From Australimonas brisbanensis (GTDB taxonomy: Bacteria; Chloroflexota; Dehalococcoidia; Lucifugimonadales; Australimonadaceae): a DNA stretch of 64,000 nt. The position numbers were made by a program, and so were the translations under genes. Below, piece by piece: positions 14,391 to 23,119 of this stretch. Where the stretch lies: assembly GCA_038147155.1 (NCBI GenBank), contig JAYQTA010000005.1, positions 62,001-126,000 of the forward strand, given 5' to 3'. Below the pieces are notes generated by a model. That model saw nothing but the letters and a program-made list of their open reading frames with translations. It ran no database searches and was not told the DNA's origin. Numbering within the stretch: position 1 is the stretch's first letter; each line of letters opens with the position of its first letter.

Positions 14391-15575
14391 CTAGTCGGCG
14401 TCCCCATCGCCGTCGTGGCCCACGTCCTCGTCCGTGGGCAGCAGACCCGTGCGCTGCGACGGTTTGGAAGCGCGCTGGTCGCCCGCCAGCGCATAGCCGC
14501 CGCGGGCATCGCGCACCCACAGGTTGCGCGCCGGGAAGGAGATCTCGATGCCCTCCCCCCGGAAGCGCTCGGTGAGGCGCTTGATGAACTCCGAGACCAG
14601 GTCGTAGCGCGCGTGCCAGGAGTGCGCCTGCATGGAGGTGCGCACCTCGATGTTGGAATCACCGAAGCCGGTGAACCAGACCCCGGGCTCGAAATCCCTC
14701 ACCGCCCCCTCCACCGCCGCGATGGACTCGCGCATCACCTCCTGGATCACACGCTCGGCGCTGCGCAGGTCCGTGTAGTAGCTCACGCCGAACCCCACGA
14801 AGGCTGTCACCTCCTCGCCGGAGATGGTGTAGGAGATGGTCTTGGACTCGGCTAGGCGTGAGTTGGGATAGATGATGACGTTGTTGTCGAAGGTGCGCAT
14901 GCGGGTGGCGCGCCAGCCGATCTCCTCCACGTACCCGCGCATGCCGTCCTCCAGCTCCACCAGGTCGCCCACCTGCAGGCTCCCGTCGGACAGGAGGCTG
15001 ATGCCGGCGAAGAAGTTGGAGAGGGTGCTCTGGAGCGCCAGGGCCACCGCCAAACCGCCGATTCCCAGACCGGCCAGCAGCGGGGCGATCTGCACCCCCT
15101 GCTGGGCGAGGGTGATGAGGATGGCGATGGTCACCAGTGCGATGGTGGCGGAGCGGTTCAGCAACGGCACCACGGAGGCGAGCATGCGCGTCTGCTTGCG
15201 CTTGGCCAGGGTCTTGGCGTAGCGGGCGAACAGCACGTTCTGCACCCGCAACGCCGCCGCCAGGGGGATGGCGATGCCCGCGACGACGTACACCCGGCGC
15301 ACCGTGTCGAGGTACGGGGTCATGATGGGCAGCCGGGTGACGGCCACGTAGGAGGCCAGCGCCAGCACCCCTGCGTGTATCAGGGGAGCGGCCTTGGTGA
15401 TGATGTCCTGCGCCAGATTGAACCGGCGCTGCGGGCCGATGCGCGCGACCAACCCGCGCAGGTACCGGCGCTCCAGCACCACCACCAGCACGCCCAGCGC
15501 GAAGGTGCCCACCGCCAGCGCCAGGTCAGCGATGGCCAGGCCCTCCAGCAGAACCGTCGAGAGGATCGTGTCCAC
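14391..15575 (-). CDS. MscS-family mechanosensitive ion channel
   Basis: Mechanosensitive channels of the small-conductance family release solutes on osmotic downshock. This 394-aa protein has about five N-terminal hydrophobic segments. The pore-lining helix is rich in Gly/Ala (LLAGLGIGGLAVALALQSTL), followed by NFFAGISLL and the beta domain GDLVELEDGMRGYVEEIGWR with NNVIIYPNS, all MscS signatures. I place the start at GTG 15575 (preceded by GGGAGTG). An in-frame ATG at 15647 would add 24 unconserved residues. The C-terminus is acidic. Confidence 0.9.
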   Translation of the reverse strand: MDTILSTVLLEGLAIADLALAVGTFALGVLVVVLERRYLRGLVARIGPQRRFNLAQDIITKAAPLIHAGVLALASYVAVTRLPIMTPYLDTVRRVYVVAGIAIPLAAALRVQNVLFARYAKTLAKRKQTRMLASVVPLLNRSATIALVTIAILITLAQQGVQIAPLLAGLGIGGLAVALALQSTLSNFFAGISLLSDGSLQVGDLVELEDGMRGYVEEIGWRATRMRTFDNNVIIYPNSRLAESKTISYTISGEEVTAFVGFGVSYYTDLRSAERVIQEVMRESIAAVEGAVRDFEPGVWFTGFGDSNIEVRTSMQAHSWHARYDLVSEFIKRLTERFRGEGIEISFPARNLWVRDARGGYALAGDQRASKPSQRTGLLPTDEDVGHDGDGDAD

Positions 15576-15676
15576 GCCTGCACTCCCTACCTGGGTTGGA
15601 ACACATGATATGCGTCGCGTGCGCGATGGGAGCGGCGCGGCTTGCAAATCAGGGGGCCCAGGGGCACCATGGTGGC

Positions 15677-16606
15677 ATGCAGGTAGGCCAATTCGAACTC
15701 CGCGACCCGCTCCCGCAGCTCAACGAGCCGCACGTCATCGCCTCGCTCACCCCGTGGATCGATGCGGGCAGCGTGGGCACCCTTACGCTGGAGCGGCTCG
15801 AACGCTTCATGGGCGCTGAGGACTTGGGCGACCTATCCAAGCCGGGGCGCTTCTTCGACTTCACTCGCTACCGGCCCATGGTGTTCATGGAGGGCGGCCA
15901 GCGCAAGCTGCGCGTGCCCAACGCGCACCTGCGCTACGCACGCGGGCCCCAGGGGACGGACTTCCTGTTCCTGCACATGCTGGAACCCCACAACAACGCC
16001 GAGGAGTACATCGACGGTATAACCGAGTTGCTGGAGTTCCTCCAGGTCAAGCGACTGGTGCGCGTGGGCTCCATGTACGACGCCGTCCCCCACACGCGAC
16101 CGCTGCTGGTGATGGGCAGCCTGAACGGCCAGCCGCTGGAGGGCGTTGAGGGGGTGCGCGGGAACCGCCGGCGCCCCTACCAGGGCCCCACCTCCATCAT
16201 GAACCTGGTGGGCGACCGCCTGCAGGCGTCCGGGGTGGACTCGATGATGCTCATGGCCCGCCTGCCCCACTATGTGGAGCTGGAGGCGGACTTCGCAGGC
16301 CGCACCAAGATGCTGCGGGTGCTCTCGGGCATCTACGGGCTGCCGCCGGAGTACTACCTGTCCCGGCGCGACACGCAGCAGTACGACCGCGCCACCACGG
16401 AGATGGACCGCAACCAGCAGATGAAGCTGATGGTGGAGCGGCTGGAGGCGGAGTACGACCGCCGCCACGGCACCGCACCCGCCACCGCCGCCCAGGAGGA
16501 TGAGCCCTCCGGCGAGTCCCCGACCCCGCTTCCCCCCTCGGTGGAGCGGTTCCTGGGTGAACTAGGCGGTCTGGGGTCGGACGGCTCGAAGTCCGAGGAC
16601 TCCTAA
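15677..16606 (+). CDS. PAC2 family protein (proteasome assembly chaperone-like fold)
   Basis: This 309-aa protein resembles the bacterial/archaeal PAC2 family. Landmarks are the N-terminal LIASL-like ASLTPWIDAGSVG, the TDFLFLHMLEPH strand-loop, FLQVKRLVRVGSMYDAVPHTRP in the middle and PHYVELEADFAGRTKMLRVLSGIYGL near the end. A charged tail of about 50 residues follows. In archaea and actinobacteria relatives go with ATP-grasp ligases or proteasomes, but none are here and the role is unknown. ATG 15677 is chosen as the conserved start. The MFS transporter starts 5 bases after its TAA, so the two are probably co-transcribed. Confidence 0.8.
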   Translation: MQVGQFELRDPLPQLNEPHVIASLTPWIDAGSVGTLTLERLERFMGAEDLGDLSKPGRFFDFTRYRPMVFMEGGQRKLRVPNAHLRYARGPQGTDFLFLHMLEPHNNAEEYIDGITELLEFLQVKRLVRVGSMYDAVPHTRPLLVMGSLNGQPLEGVEGVRGNRRRPYQGPTSIMNLVGDRLQASGVDSMMLMARLPHYVELEADFAGRTKMLRVLSGIYGLPPEYYLSRRDTQQYDRATTEMDRNQQMKLMVERLEAEYDRRHGTAPATAAQEDEPSGESPTPLPPSVERFLGELGGLGSDGSKSEDS

Positions 16607-16610
16607 CCCC

Positions 16611-17888
16611 GTGGCCCAACCCGGCCCCGGCCCGGCGGGCGTCCGGGGTCGCCTGCGCTTCTACGGCTGGACCGTGGTGGCGGGCCTGGCCGTGGCCGGC
16701 GGGGCAAGCATGCTCACGGGCGTGGGCAACATGGGCATCTTCGTGGAGCCCATGAACGCTGAATTGGACATGGGCCGCGCCCCCTTCGGCTGGGCACTCA
16801 CCGCCCGTCTCGCCGGTTTCGCCATCGCTGGGCCGCTGATCGGCCGGGCCATCGACCGCTACGGCGCCCGTGCACCTCTGGCCGTGGCAGGAGTGCTGGC
16901 CGGCGTCGCTGCCGCCGCACAGGGGCTCATCGACGCCGCCTGGCAGTTGGTGGCGCTCACCTTCATCGGCGGCCTCCTGGGTTTCTGGGGCTCCTCCACC
17001 CTCTACCTCACCGTCCCCGTCGCCAAGTGGTTCGTGCGCCGGCGCGGCAAGGCGATGGCCATGGTGTTCATCGGCGTGCCCTTGGGCATCGCCATCGCCA
17101 ACCCGCTCACCCAGGCCATCGTCGATGCGGTGGGCTGGCGCACCGCCTGGGTGCTCCTGGGCACCGGTGCCGCCGTGCTGATGCTGGCCATGAGCGCATT
17201 CGTCATCCGCTCGCGCCCCGAGGACATGGGCCTCACCCCTGACGGCGTGCCCCTCGCGCCCGCGGGGGGGCCTGCCGGGGGACACGGCGGGGACGAGCAC
17301 CCCTGGACGGTGCGTGAGGCGGTGCGCACCCCCACCTTCTGGACGATGTCCGTGGCCTTCGGCACGCTGATGTTCGGCCTCTCGTCCATGGGCGTGTTCA
17401 TGGTGCCGTTCTTCATCTCCAAGGGTGAGCACCCGCAGGTGGTCGCCTTCGCCTTCGCCACCCAGGCGCTCTCCCAGGTGGCCACCTCCCTCACCCTCTC
17501 GCCCTACCTCGACCGGCTCCCCATTCGAGTCATCGCCCCTGTCGGCTTCTGCCTGATGGTGACGGGCTTCGCCATGGGTGTCGCCTCGTGGAACACCCCC
17601 ACCATGTTCATGGCCACCGTCATCACCGGCATGGGTACGGGCTCAGGCATGCTGCTCCAGGCGCACATGTGGCCCCACTACTTCGGCCGACGGCATATCG
17701 GGGCCATCCGCGGCCTGGCCACACCCGTCAGCCTGGGCTTCTCGGCCTTCGGCGGCGCGGTGGCCGGCACCATCATCGACGCCACCGGCTCCTTCACGCC
17801 CGCGTGGGCGTTAACGGGTGGGCTGGTGGCCGCAGGCGCGGTGCTCCTGCTCCTCACCCCTCGGCCCCAACCGAGACGGGAGCCGTAA
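16611..17888 (+). CDS. MFS transporter (OFA/monocarboxylate-type)
   Basis: A 425-aa major facilitator with about 12 transmembrane helices. RLRFYGWTVVAGLAVAGGAS opens helix 1, the loop between helices 2 and 3 has GRAIDRYGAR (a variant of the G-x-x-x-D-R-x-G-R signature), and RRGKAMAMVFIGVPLG lies between helices 4 and 5. This N-terminus is typical of the oxalate/formate antiporter and monocarboxylate groups. The substrate is not deducible. The start is GTG 16611, directly after the PAC2 gene. Confidence 0.85.
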   Translation: MAQPGPGPAGVRGRLRFYGWTVVAGLAVAGGASMLTGVGNMGIFVEPMNAELDMGRAPFGWALTARLAGFAIAGPLIGRAIDRYGARAPLAVAGVLAGVAAAAQGLIDAAWQLVALTFIGGLLGFWGSSTLYLTVPVAKWFVRRRGKAMAMVFIGVPLGIAIANPLTQAIVDAVGWRTAWVLLGTGAAVLMLAMSAFVIRSRPEDMGLTPDGVPLAPAGGPAGGHGGDEHPWTVREAVRTPTFWTMSVAFGTLMFGLSSMGVFMVPFFISKGEHPQVVAFAFATQALSQVATSLTLSPYLDRLPIRVIAPVGFCLMVTGFAMGVASWNTPTMFMATVITGMGTGSGMLLQAHMWPHYFGRRHIGAIRGLATPVSLGFSAFGGAVAGTIIDATGSFTPAWALTGGLVAAGAVLLLLTPRPQPRREP

Positions 17889-17924
17889 GCCCAGACCTTC
17901 TCCACGACGAACCCCGCCACGTTG

Positions 17925-17954
17925 TTGCCCCTGCGCGCGAGCAGGTGGTAGCAT
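17925..17954 (+). promoter_or_regulatory. Promoter of the tripartite transporter binding protein
   Basis: TTGCCC (17925-17930) and TAGCAT (17949-17954) are 18 bases apart, 62 bases ahead of ATG 18017. Confidence 0.5.
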
Positions 17955-18016
17955 CGCCGCGCCTTCAACCTGGCCGCGTCACGCGCGTGCACGCCGGGGA
18001 AGTGCGGGAGGCGAAC

Positions 18017-19153
18017 ATGCGCAGACTCTGGAAGCTGACAATGGTGGCGGCGCTGGGCGCGCTGCTGACCGCGGCGCTGGCCGCGTGCGGCTCAGATCCC
18101 ACGCCGACCCCGACGGCCACCCCCAAGCCCGTCACTGGCGGGGACCCCACGGCCACCCCCACGCCCGCCGGGCGGGACATGGAGGCCTACTTTTCCGGTA
18201 AGACGATCCGCATCATGGTGGGCTTCTCCCCGGGCGGCGGCTACGACACCGTGTCCCGCATCTTCGCAGCGGTGGCCCCGCGCCACTTCCCCGGCAATCC
18301 CCGGTTCATCGTGACCAACCTGCCGGGCTCCGGCGGCCTGCGGGCGCTCCAGGAGACCATGAAGGCCACGCCTGACGGGTTCACCGTCAACCCCATGGCC
18401 ACCCGGTTCATCGTCCCTGAGGTGATCGGTGAGGACGTGGAGGGCTTCGACCTGTTCAAGGCGAACCTCATCGGCACCGCCACAACGCCGGAGAACCACG
18501 CCGGCTTCTGCATGAAGAAGGGCCCTGGCGTGCCCACCACCTACGCGGAGATGGTTGCGTCCGGGAAGACCTACGTCACCGGCCAGTCCTCGCCCGGTGG
18601 CGACGTGATCGGCGCGGCCCTGGTGGAGATCAAGGGCGGGCCCATCAAGGTGGTGTACGGCTACACCGGCACCTCCGACCTGCTGGCCGCCATGGACCGT
18701 GGCGAGCTGGATGGGACCTCCCGCTGCGACTTCGTATTCATGCAGCCGCTCTTCCCGGAGTGGATCGAGAACCAGCAGATCCAGCCGGTCTTCTACTTCC
18801 GCAACCCCATGTCGGAGGAGTGGCTGCGCGCCCTGGGCGCCACCCAGCCCCCGCACCTGTTCGACCTGCTCGACCTGACTGAGGAAGAGGAGGCGGCCTT
18901 CACCCTGGGCGACACCGCCGAGGCGCAGACCCGCCTGTTCACCCTGGCCCCCGACGTCCCGGAGGACATCGTTGAGCAGTGGCGCGCCAGCTTCAAGGCG
19001 GTGGTGGACGACCCCGAGTTCATCCAGCGCATGACCAACGGCGGCCTCGAGGTTGGCTACGGCGACCCGGTGAAGCTGGTGGAACTGCTGCGCAAGGGTC
19101 AGAACTTCGGCGCGCAGGCCAAGGACATGCTCCGGCAAATCTACGGTCTGTAG
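18017..19153 (+). CDS. Tripartite tricarboxylate transporter substrate-binding lipoprotein (TctC/Bug)
   Basis: This is the extracellular solute-binding protein of a TTT uptake system, usually for di/tricarboxylates or aromatic acids. The 378-aa precursor has a lipoprotein signal (LAAC, Cys24), then a Pro/Thr linker (TPTPTATPKP). The Bug-type fold starts with KTIRIMVGFSPGGGYDTVSRI and continues with NLPGSGGLRALQ. GGAGG lies before ATG 18017. A perfect hairpin follows, and the membrane subunits downstream have their own promoter, so the binding protein can be made separately and in excess. Confidence 0.9.
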   Translation: MRRLWKLTMVAALGALLTAALAACGSDPTPTPTATPKPVTGGDPTATPTPAGRDMEAYFSGKTIRIMVGFSPGGGYDTVSRIFAAVAPRHFPGNPRFIVTNLPGSGGLRALQETMKATPDGFTVNPMATRFIVPEVIGEDVEGFDLFKANLIGTATTPENHAGFCMKKGPGVPTTYAEMVASGKTYVTGQSSPGGDVIGAALVEIKGGPIKVVYGYTGTSDLLAAMDRGELDGTSRCDFVFMQPLFPEWIENQQIQPVFYFRNPMSEEWLRALGATQPPHLFDLLDLTEEEEAAFTLGDTAEAQTRLFTLAPDVPEDIVEQWRASFKAVVDDPEFIQRMTNGGLEVGYGDPVKLVELLRKGQNFGAQAKDMLRQIYGL

Positions 19154-19181
19154 CCGGGAATCGAACGAGACAGGGAGCCTA

Positions 19182-19207
19182 GGGGCGGGCGCATGAGCGC
19201 CCGCCCC
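19182..19207 (+). terminator. Terminator between tctC-like and tctA-like genes
   Basis: GGGGCGGGCGC-ATGA-GCGCCCGCCCC is a perfect 11-bp stem followed by TTCTCC. Confidence 0.7.
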
Positions 19208-19231
19208 TTCTCCATCCCGGCTCCCACGCTA

Positions 19232-19260
19232 TTGACGCCGTTGCCCCCCACGGATAGCGT
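19232..19260 (+). promoter_or_regulatory. Promoter of the tctA-tctB operon
   Basis: TTGACG (19232-19237) and TAGCGT (19255-19260) are separated by exactly 17 bases, 77 bases before the tctA start. Confidence 0.7.
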
Positions 19261-19337
19261 ACGCGCAACCTTCAGCCAGGGGCCTGCGGGCGGTGCGAGC
19301 CGTGCCCTGGCCCTAAAGTGAGATAAGGGAAACAGCC

Positions 19338-20879
19338 ATGCTCGAAGCGGCACTGAGCGGAGCCCAGCATCTCTTCAGCCCAGGGCCCATGATCGGGTTC
19401 GCCATCATGGTGCCCATCGCCCTCATCTCGGGCCTGATGCCCGGTGGTGGACTGCCCTTCCTGGTGGTGGTGCTCTCCTTCGCCACGCGTTTGGATCCGT
19501 TCATCGCCCTGCCGGTGGTCATCGGCTACATGGCCGCCAACGACCTGACCGAGCCCATCCCCTCCATCCTCCTGGGCATCCCCGGCGCCCGGTCGTCGCA
19601 GGCCACCGTGCTGGACGGCTACCCCCTGGCACAGCAGGGAAGAGCGGGCGAGGCGCTGGGCGCCTCCTATATGGCCTCGCTCATCGGCGGCCTCATCGGT
19701 GCCGTCGCACTCTTCGCGGTGCTGCCCTTCGCCCGCGAGCTGCTCAAGCAGTTCGGCGCACCGGAGTTCTTCCTCCTCTCGCTCCTGGGCATCATGTCCG
19801 TGGGCATCATCTCCTCCGGCGCCATGGTCAAGGGGCTGCTCACCGCAGGCCTGGGGCTGATGATCGGCATGATCGGCTTCACCAACAACCTGGGCACCAC
19901 CCGCGCCACCTTCGGCATCGACTACCTGTGGGACGGGGTGTCCATCGAGCCGGTGGTCATCGGCCTGTTCGCCATCCCGGAGATCGCCGACCTGGTCGTC
20001 TCCAACCTGCCGGTGGCCAAGGACCGGATGCAGGAGATGCTCAAGGACGGCAAGAAGGACACCTACAAGGGCATGCGGACGGCGCTGCGCCACAAGTGGC
20101 TCATCACCCGCTCCTCCCTCATCGGCGTGTTCATCGGTGCCATGCCGGGCCTGGGCCCCACACCCGCTCACTGGATCGCCTACGCCCAGGCGCGCCAGAC
20201 CGAGAAGGGCGCACGGGAGACCTTCGGCACCGGCGACATCCGCGGCGTCATCGCCCCGGAGGCGTCCAACAACTCCACCGACGGCGGCGTGCTCATGCCC
20301 ACGCTGCTCTTCTCCATCCCCGGCTCGGCGCCCATGGCGCTGGTGCTGGCCTTCCTGGTGCTGGTGGGCATCCAGCCCGGCCCGCAGATGGTGGGCGAGC
20401 ACCTGGACCTGACCATGGCGATGATCTACTCCATCGTCCTGGGCAACATCATCGTGGTGCCCATCGTGCTCCAGTTCGCACCGCTGCTCACCAAGGTGGC
20501 GGCGGTCCCTCCGCAGGCACTCGCGCCGGTGGTCATCGGCGTGGTCACCATCGCCGCCTTCCAGGCGACCAACTCGCTGGGCGGCCTGGTGATGGTGGCG
20601 GCGTTCGCGGTGCTGGGCTCCTTCATGAAGGCCTACGGGTGGCCGCGACCACCGATCCTCATCGCCATCGTCCTCGCCGCGCCGTTGGAGAAATTCATGT
20701 CCATCGCGCTGCAGACCTACGGCGCAAGCATGGTGTTCCAGCCCGCATTCATGGTGATCCTGGTCATGGTGGCCGTTGGCGTGTGGCTCTCCCTGCGGGT
20801 GCAGAAGGGTACCAAGGCCACGGAGACCGCCTCCGAAGAGGCCATCGAGCACCTGCATGACGCAGAGGGAGGCCGCTGA
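19338..20879 (+). CDS. Tripartite tricarboxylate transporter large membrane subunit (TctA)
   Basis: TctA is the multi-helix transport subunit of TTT systems, driven by an ion gradient. The 513-aa protein has the family's GLMPGGGLPFLVV loop near residue 36 and PIPSILLGIPGA around residue 74. The repeated counterpart in the second half is GAMPGLGPTPAHW, with about 11-12 hydrophobic helices. The start ATG 19338 has AGGGAAACAGCC upstream. Its TGA overlaps the tctB ATG by one base, so the two membrane subunits are coupled. Confidence 0.93.
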   Translation: MLEAALSGAQHLFSPGPMIGFAIMVPIALISGLMPGGGLPFLVVVLSFATRLDPFIALPVVIGYMAANDLTEPIPSILLGIPGARSSQATVLDGYPLAQQGRAGEALGASYMASLIGGLIGAVALFAVLPFARELLKQFGAPEFFLLSLLGIMSVGIISSGAMVKGLLTAGLGLMIGMIGFTNNLGTTRATFGIDYLWDGVSIEPVVIGLFAIPEIADLVVSNLPVAKDRMQEMLKDGKKDTYKGMRTALRHKWLITRSSLIGVFIGAMPGLGPTPAHWIAYAQARQTEKGARETFGTGDIRGVIAPEASNNSTDGGVLMPTLLFSIPGSAPMALVLAFLVLVGIQPGPQMVGEHLDLTMAMIYSIVLGNIIVVPIVLQFAPLLTKVAAVPPQALAPVVIGVVTIAAFQATNSLGGLVMVAAFAVLGSFMKAYGWPRPPILIAIVLAAPLEKFMSIALQTYGASMVFQPAFMVILVMVAVGVWLSLRVQKGTKATETASEEAIEHLHDAEGGR

Positions 20880-21475
20880 TGAGCACCCAGCCCAGCGGGA
20901 ACAACAACCAGGGGCGCGAGGTCCACTGGTACAGCCCTGAGATCGCCGGTGAGGTGGTGCTGCTCCTGTTCGTGGTGATCCTGATGATCGCCTTCGCCCT
21001 GGACGCCTACCACCTCATCTCCAACCGCGGCTACGCCCGGGCGGAGGGTGGGGTCATCCTGCCCATCCTCACGATCGGCTTCACGCTACCCTTCCTGCTC
21101 CTGCGCGTCCGCACCGTCCTGCTACGCAAGCGGCGCATGAATGCGGGCATGATCATGGACCTGGGCTTCCGGGTGGGTGAGGACCCCGCCGGGGAGCGCA
21201 GGCGCGCCCTCGGCTACATCGTGGGCATCGCTGCCCTCTTCATCGGCATCTGGCTCATCGGATTCCACCTGGCCATCCCCATCTGGGTCATCGTGCTGCT
21301 GCGGCGCAACGCCAACGTGCGCTGGCCCATCATCGGCCTGATCTGCTTCCTGTTCCTCGCCTTCATCGTAGGCATCATGGATTACATCATCGACACCCCC
21401 TGGGGTGACCCGGTGCTGTTCCAGCTGTTCGGCCTGGAGTACTTCCTGGGCAACTTCCCCACCCGCAACTTCTAG
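20879..21475 (+). CDS. Tripartite tricarboxylate transporter small membrane subunit (TctB)
   Basis: This 198-aa protein has four hydrophobic helices (about 21-43, 58-77, 102-124 and 145-168), the size and layout of TctB, the poorly conserved small subunit. Identification rests mainly on position directly after TctA and on topology. It starts on an ATG overlapping the tctA stop. A very strong terminator follows. Confidence 0.85.
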   Translation: MSTQPSGNNNQGREVHWYSPEIAGEVVLLLFVVILMIAFALDAYHLISNRGYARAEGGVILPILTIGFTLPFLLLRVRTVLLRKRRMNAGMIMDLGFRVGEDPAGERRRALGYIVGIAALFIGIWLIGFHLAIPIWVIVLLRRNANVRWPIIGLICFLFLAFIVGIMDYIIDTPWGDPVLFQLFGLEYFLGNFPTRNF

Positions 21476-21500
21476 CCCGGAACCCGGACTTCGACCCACC

Positions 21501-21531
21501 CGAAGGGGCGGCGCTCTGCGCCGCCCCTTCG
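21501..21531 (+). terminator. Strong terminator after tctB
   Basis: CGAAGGGGCGGCGC-TCT-GCGCCGCCCCTTCG is a perfect 14-bp stem with a 3-base loop. Confidence 0.75.
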
Positions 21532-21610
21532 CACTTGTAGCGGGCCTCGTGTTGCGGTGCTAGACTCGGCCCGCGCCGCACTGCGGCGACGAATGGAGGA
21601 GGGACGCACC

Positions 21611-23083
21611 ATGGCCACGGCGAATCGGCCCCGCGTCGCCTATGACGACCTGCGCGGCTACCTGAAGCTGCTGGAGGAGAAAGGCCTGCTGACCCACGTG
21701 ACGGCGGAGGTGGACCCCACCGGGGAGTTGGGCGCCATCTGCTACCGCTCGCTGGTGCGCAACGGCCCCGGCCTCATGTTCGAGAACGTCAAGGGCTACC
21801 CCGGCATGCCGCTGGTGGCCAACGTGATGTACACCGAGGCCCAGTTGGCCCTGGCGCTCAACGGTGACCCCGACTGGGCCACCCTGTCCGACCAGATCCA
21901 GGACGGCATGCGCAATCGCCTGGCCTCCAAGACCGTGCCCACGGGCCCGGTGAAGGAAGTGAAGGTGTTCGGGGAGGACGTGGATGTGGACGCCTTCCCC
22001 ACGCCCCTCTGGCACGAGGAGGACGGCGGGCGCTACATCGGCACCACCGCAGGGTTCGTCACCCGCGACCCCAAGACCGGCGCGCTGAACATGGGCCAGT
22101 ACCGCTCCATGATCATCGACAAGAACACCACCACGGTGGAGATCATGGGCGACTGGGCCATCGGGGCCAAGCCCCCGGCGGGCTCCAACTACGGCGGCGT
22201 GGGCGACCGCAACGGCGCCACCCACGTGCTGGAGAACGAGGCCAACGGCCTGCCCACCCCCTGCGCCATCGTGCTGGGCATGGACCCGCTGCTGGTGCTC
22301 TCCGCGGGAACGGCCGTCCCGGCCGACGTCAACGGCATGGCCGAGTACGAGGCCGCCGGGGCCTGGGCGGGCCGGCCGGTGGAGTTGGTCAAGTGTGAGA
22401 CCTCCGACCTGCTGGTCCCGGCCAACGCCGAGATCATCCTGGAGGGCGAGGTGGTGCCGGGCGAGCGCGTCAACGACGGCCCGCACGGTGAGTCCACCGG
22501 CTTCTACAACCAGCACCCCTCCACCTTCAAGGTGCGCATCAAGGCCATCACCCACCGCAAGAACCCCATCTCCTTCGGCCTGATCTGCGGGCGCATCGAG
22601 GACTACCCGCGCCCGCTGATGCGCTCCAACACCCTGCTGAACACCCTGGTGTCCAAGTCGGGCCTCACCAACATCCAGGAGGTGTTCTTCCCTGACGCCG
22701 GGCGCTCCGGCTTCCTGATCATCCGGGCGAAGATCACCAGCGCAGAGCAGCCCAAGCAGATCATCGACGCCGCCTACGAGCACATGCGCTACCGGTGGGT
22801 GATCGTGGTGGACGAGGACTGCGACGTGCGTGACTGGAACGACGTGCTCTGGCGCGTCATCTCCTGCGTCGACCCGCAGAAGCACGTGTTCCTGGGCCGA
22901 GAGTACACCTACCCCGTCCCCCACTCCGATGCCGTGGAGTTCGTACCGCCCACCCAGGGCATGGCCATCGACGCCACCTTCGGGTTCAAGGAGTACAAGC
23001 ACCCCATGCCTGGCATCGCCAAGCCGTCCATGGGTATGACCGAGCACATCACCCGCCGCTGGAAGGAGCTGGGCCTCTCCTAG
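21611..23083 (+). CDS. UbiD family decarboxylase (first of two)
   Basis: UbiD enzymes use prenylated FMN to (de)carboxylate aromatic or alpha,beta-unsaturated acids. This 490-aa protein has NMGQYRSMIID (about 160-170, with the conserved Arg), the cofactor/metal region following it, and NDGPHGESTGFYN (about 290-302, carrying an active-site Glu). ICGRIEDYPRP is also typical. ATG 21611 follows GGAGGAGG, with a TAGACT box at 21561-21566. A paralogue lies 36 bases downstream and UbiX follows, so the cofactor supply is local. The nearby TTT transporter suggests an imported aromatic acid as substrate; this is inference. Confidence 0.92.
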   Translation: MATANRPRVAYDDLRGYLKLLEEKGLLTHVTAEVDPTGELGAICYRSLVRNGPGLMFENVKGYPGMPLVANVMYTEAQLALALNGDPDWATLSDQIQDGMRNRLASKTVPTGPVKEVKVFGEDVDVDAFPTPLWHEEDGGRYIGTTAGFVTRDPKTGALNMGQYRSMIIDKNTTTVEIMGDWAIGAKPPAGSNYGGVGDRNGATHVLENEANGLPTPCAIVLGMDPLLVLSAGTAVPADVNGMAEYEAAGAWAGRPVELVKCETSDLLVPANAEIILEGEVVPGERVNDGPHGESTGFYNQHPSTFKVRIKAITHRKNPISFGLICGRIEDYPRPLMRSNTLLNTLVSKSGLTNIQEVFFPDAGRSGFLIIRAKITSAEQPKQIIDAAYEHMRYRWVIVVDEDCDVRDWNDVLWRVISCVDPQKHVFLGREYTYPVPHSDAVEFVPPTQGMAIDATFGFKEYKHPMPGIAKPSMGMTEHITRRWKELGLS

Positions 23084-23119
23084 GCCGCAGCAACCTCCAC
23101 ACCACTCTGAGGAGCAGAC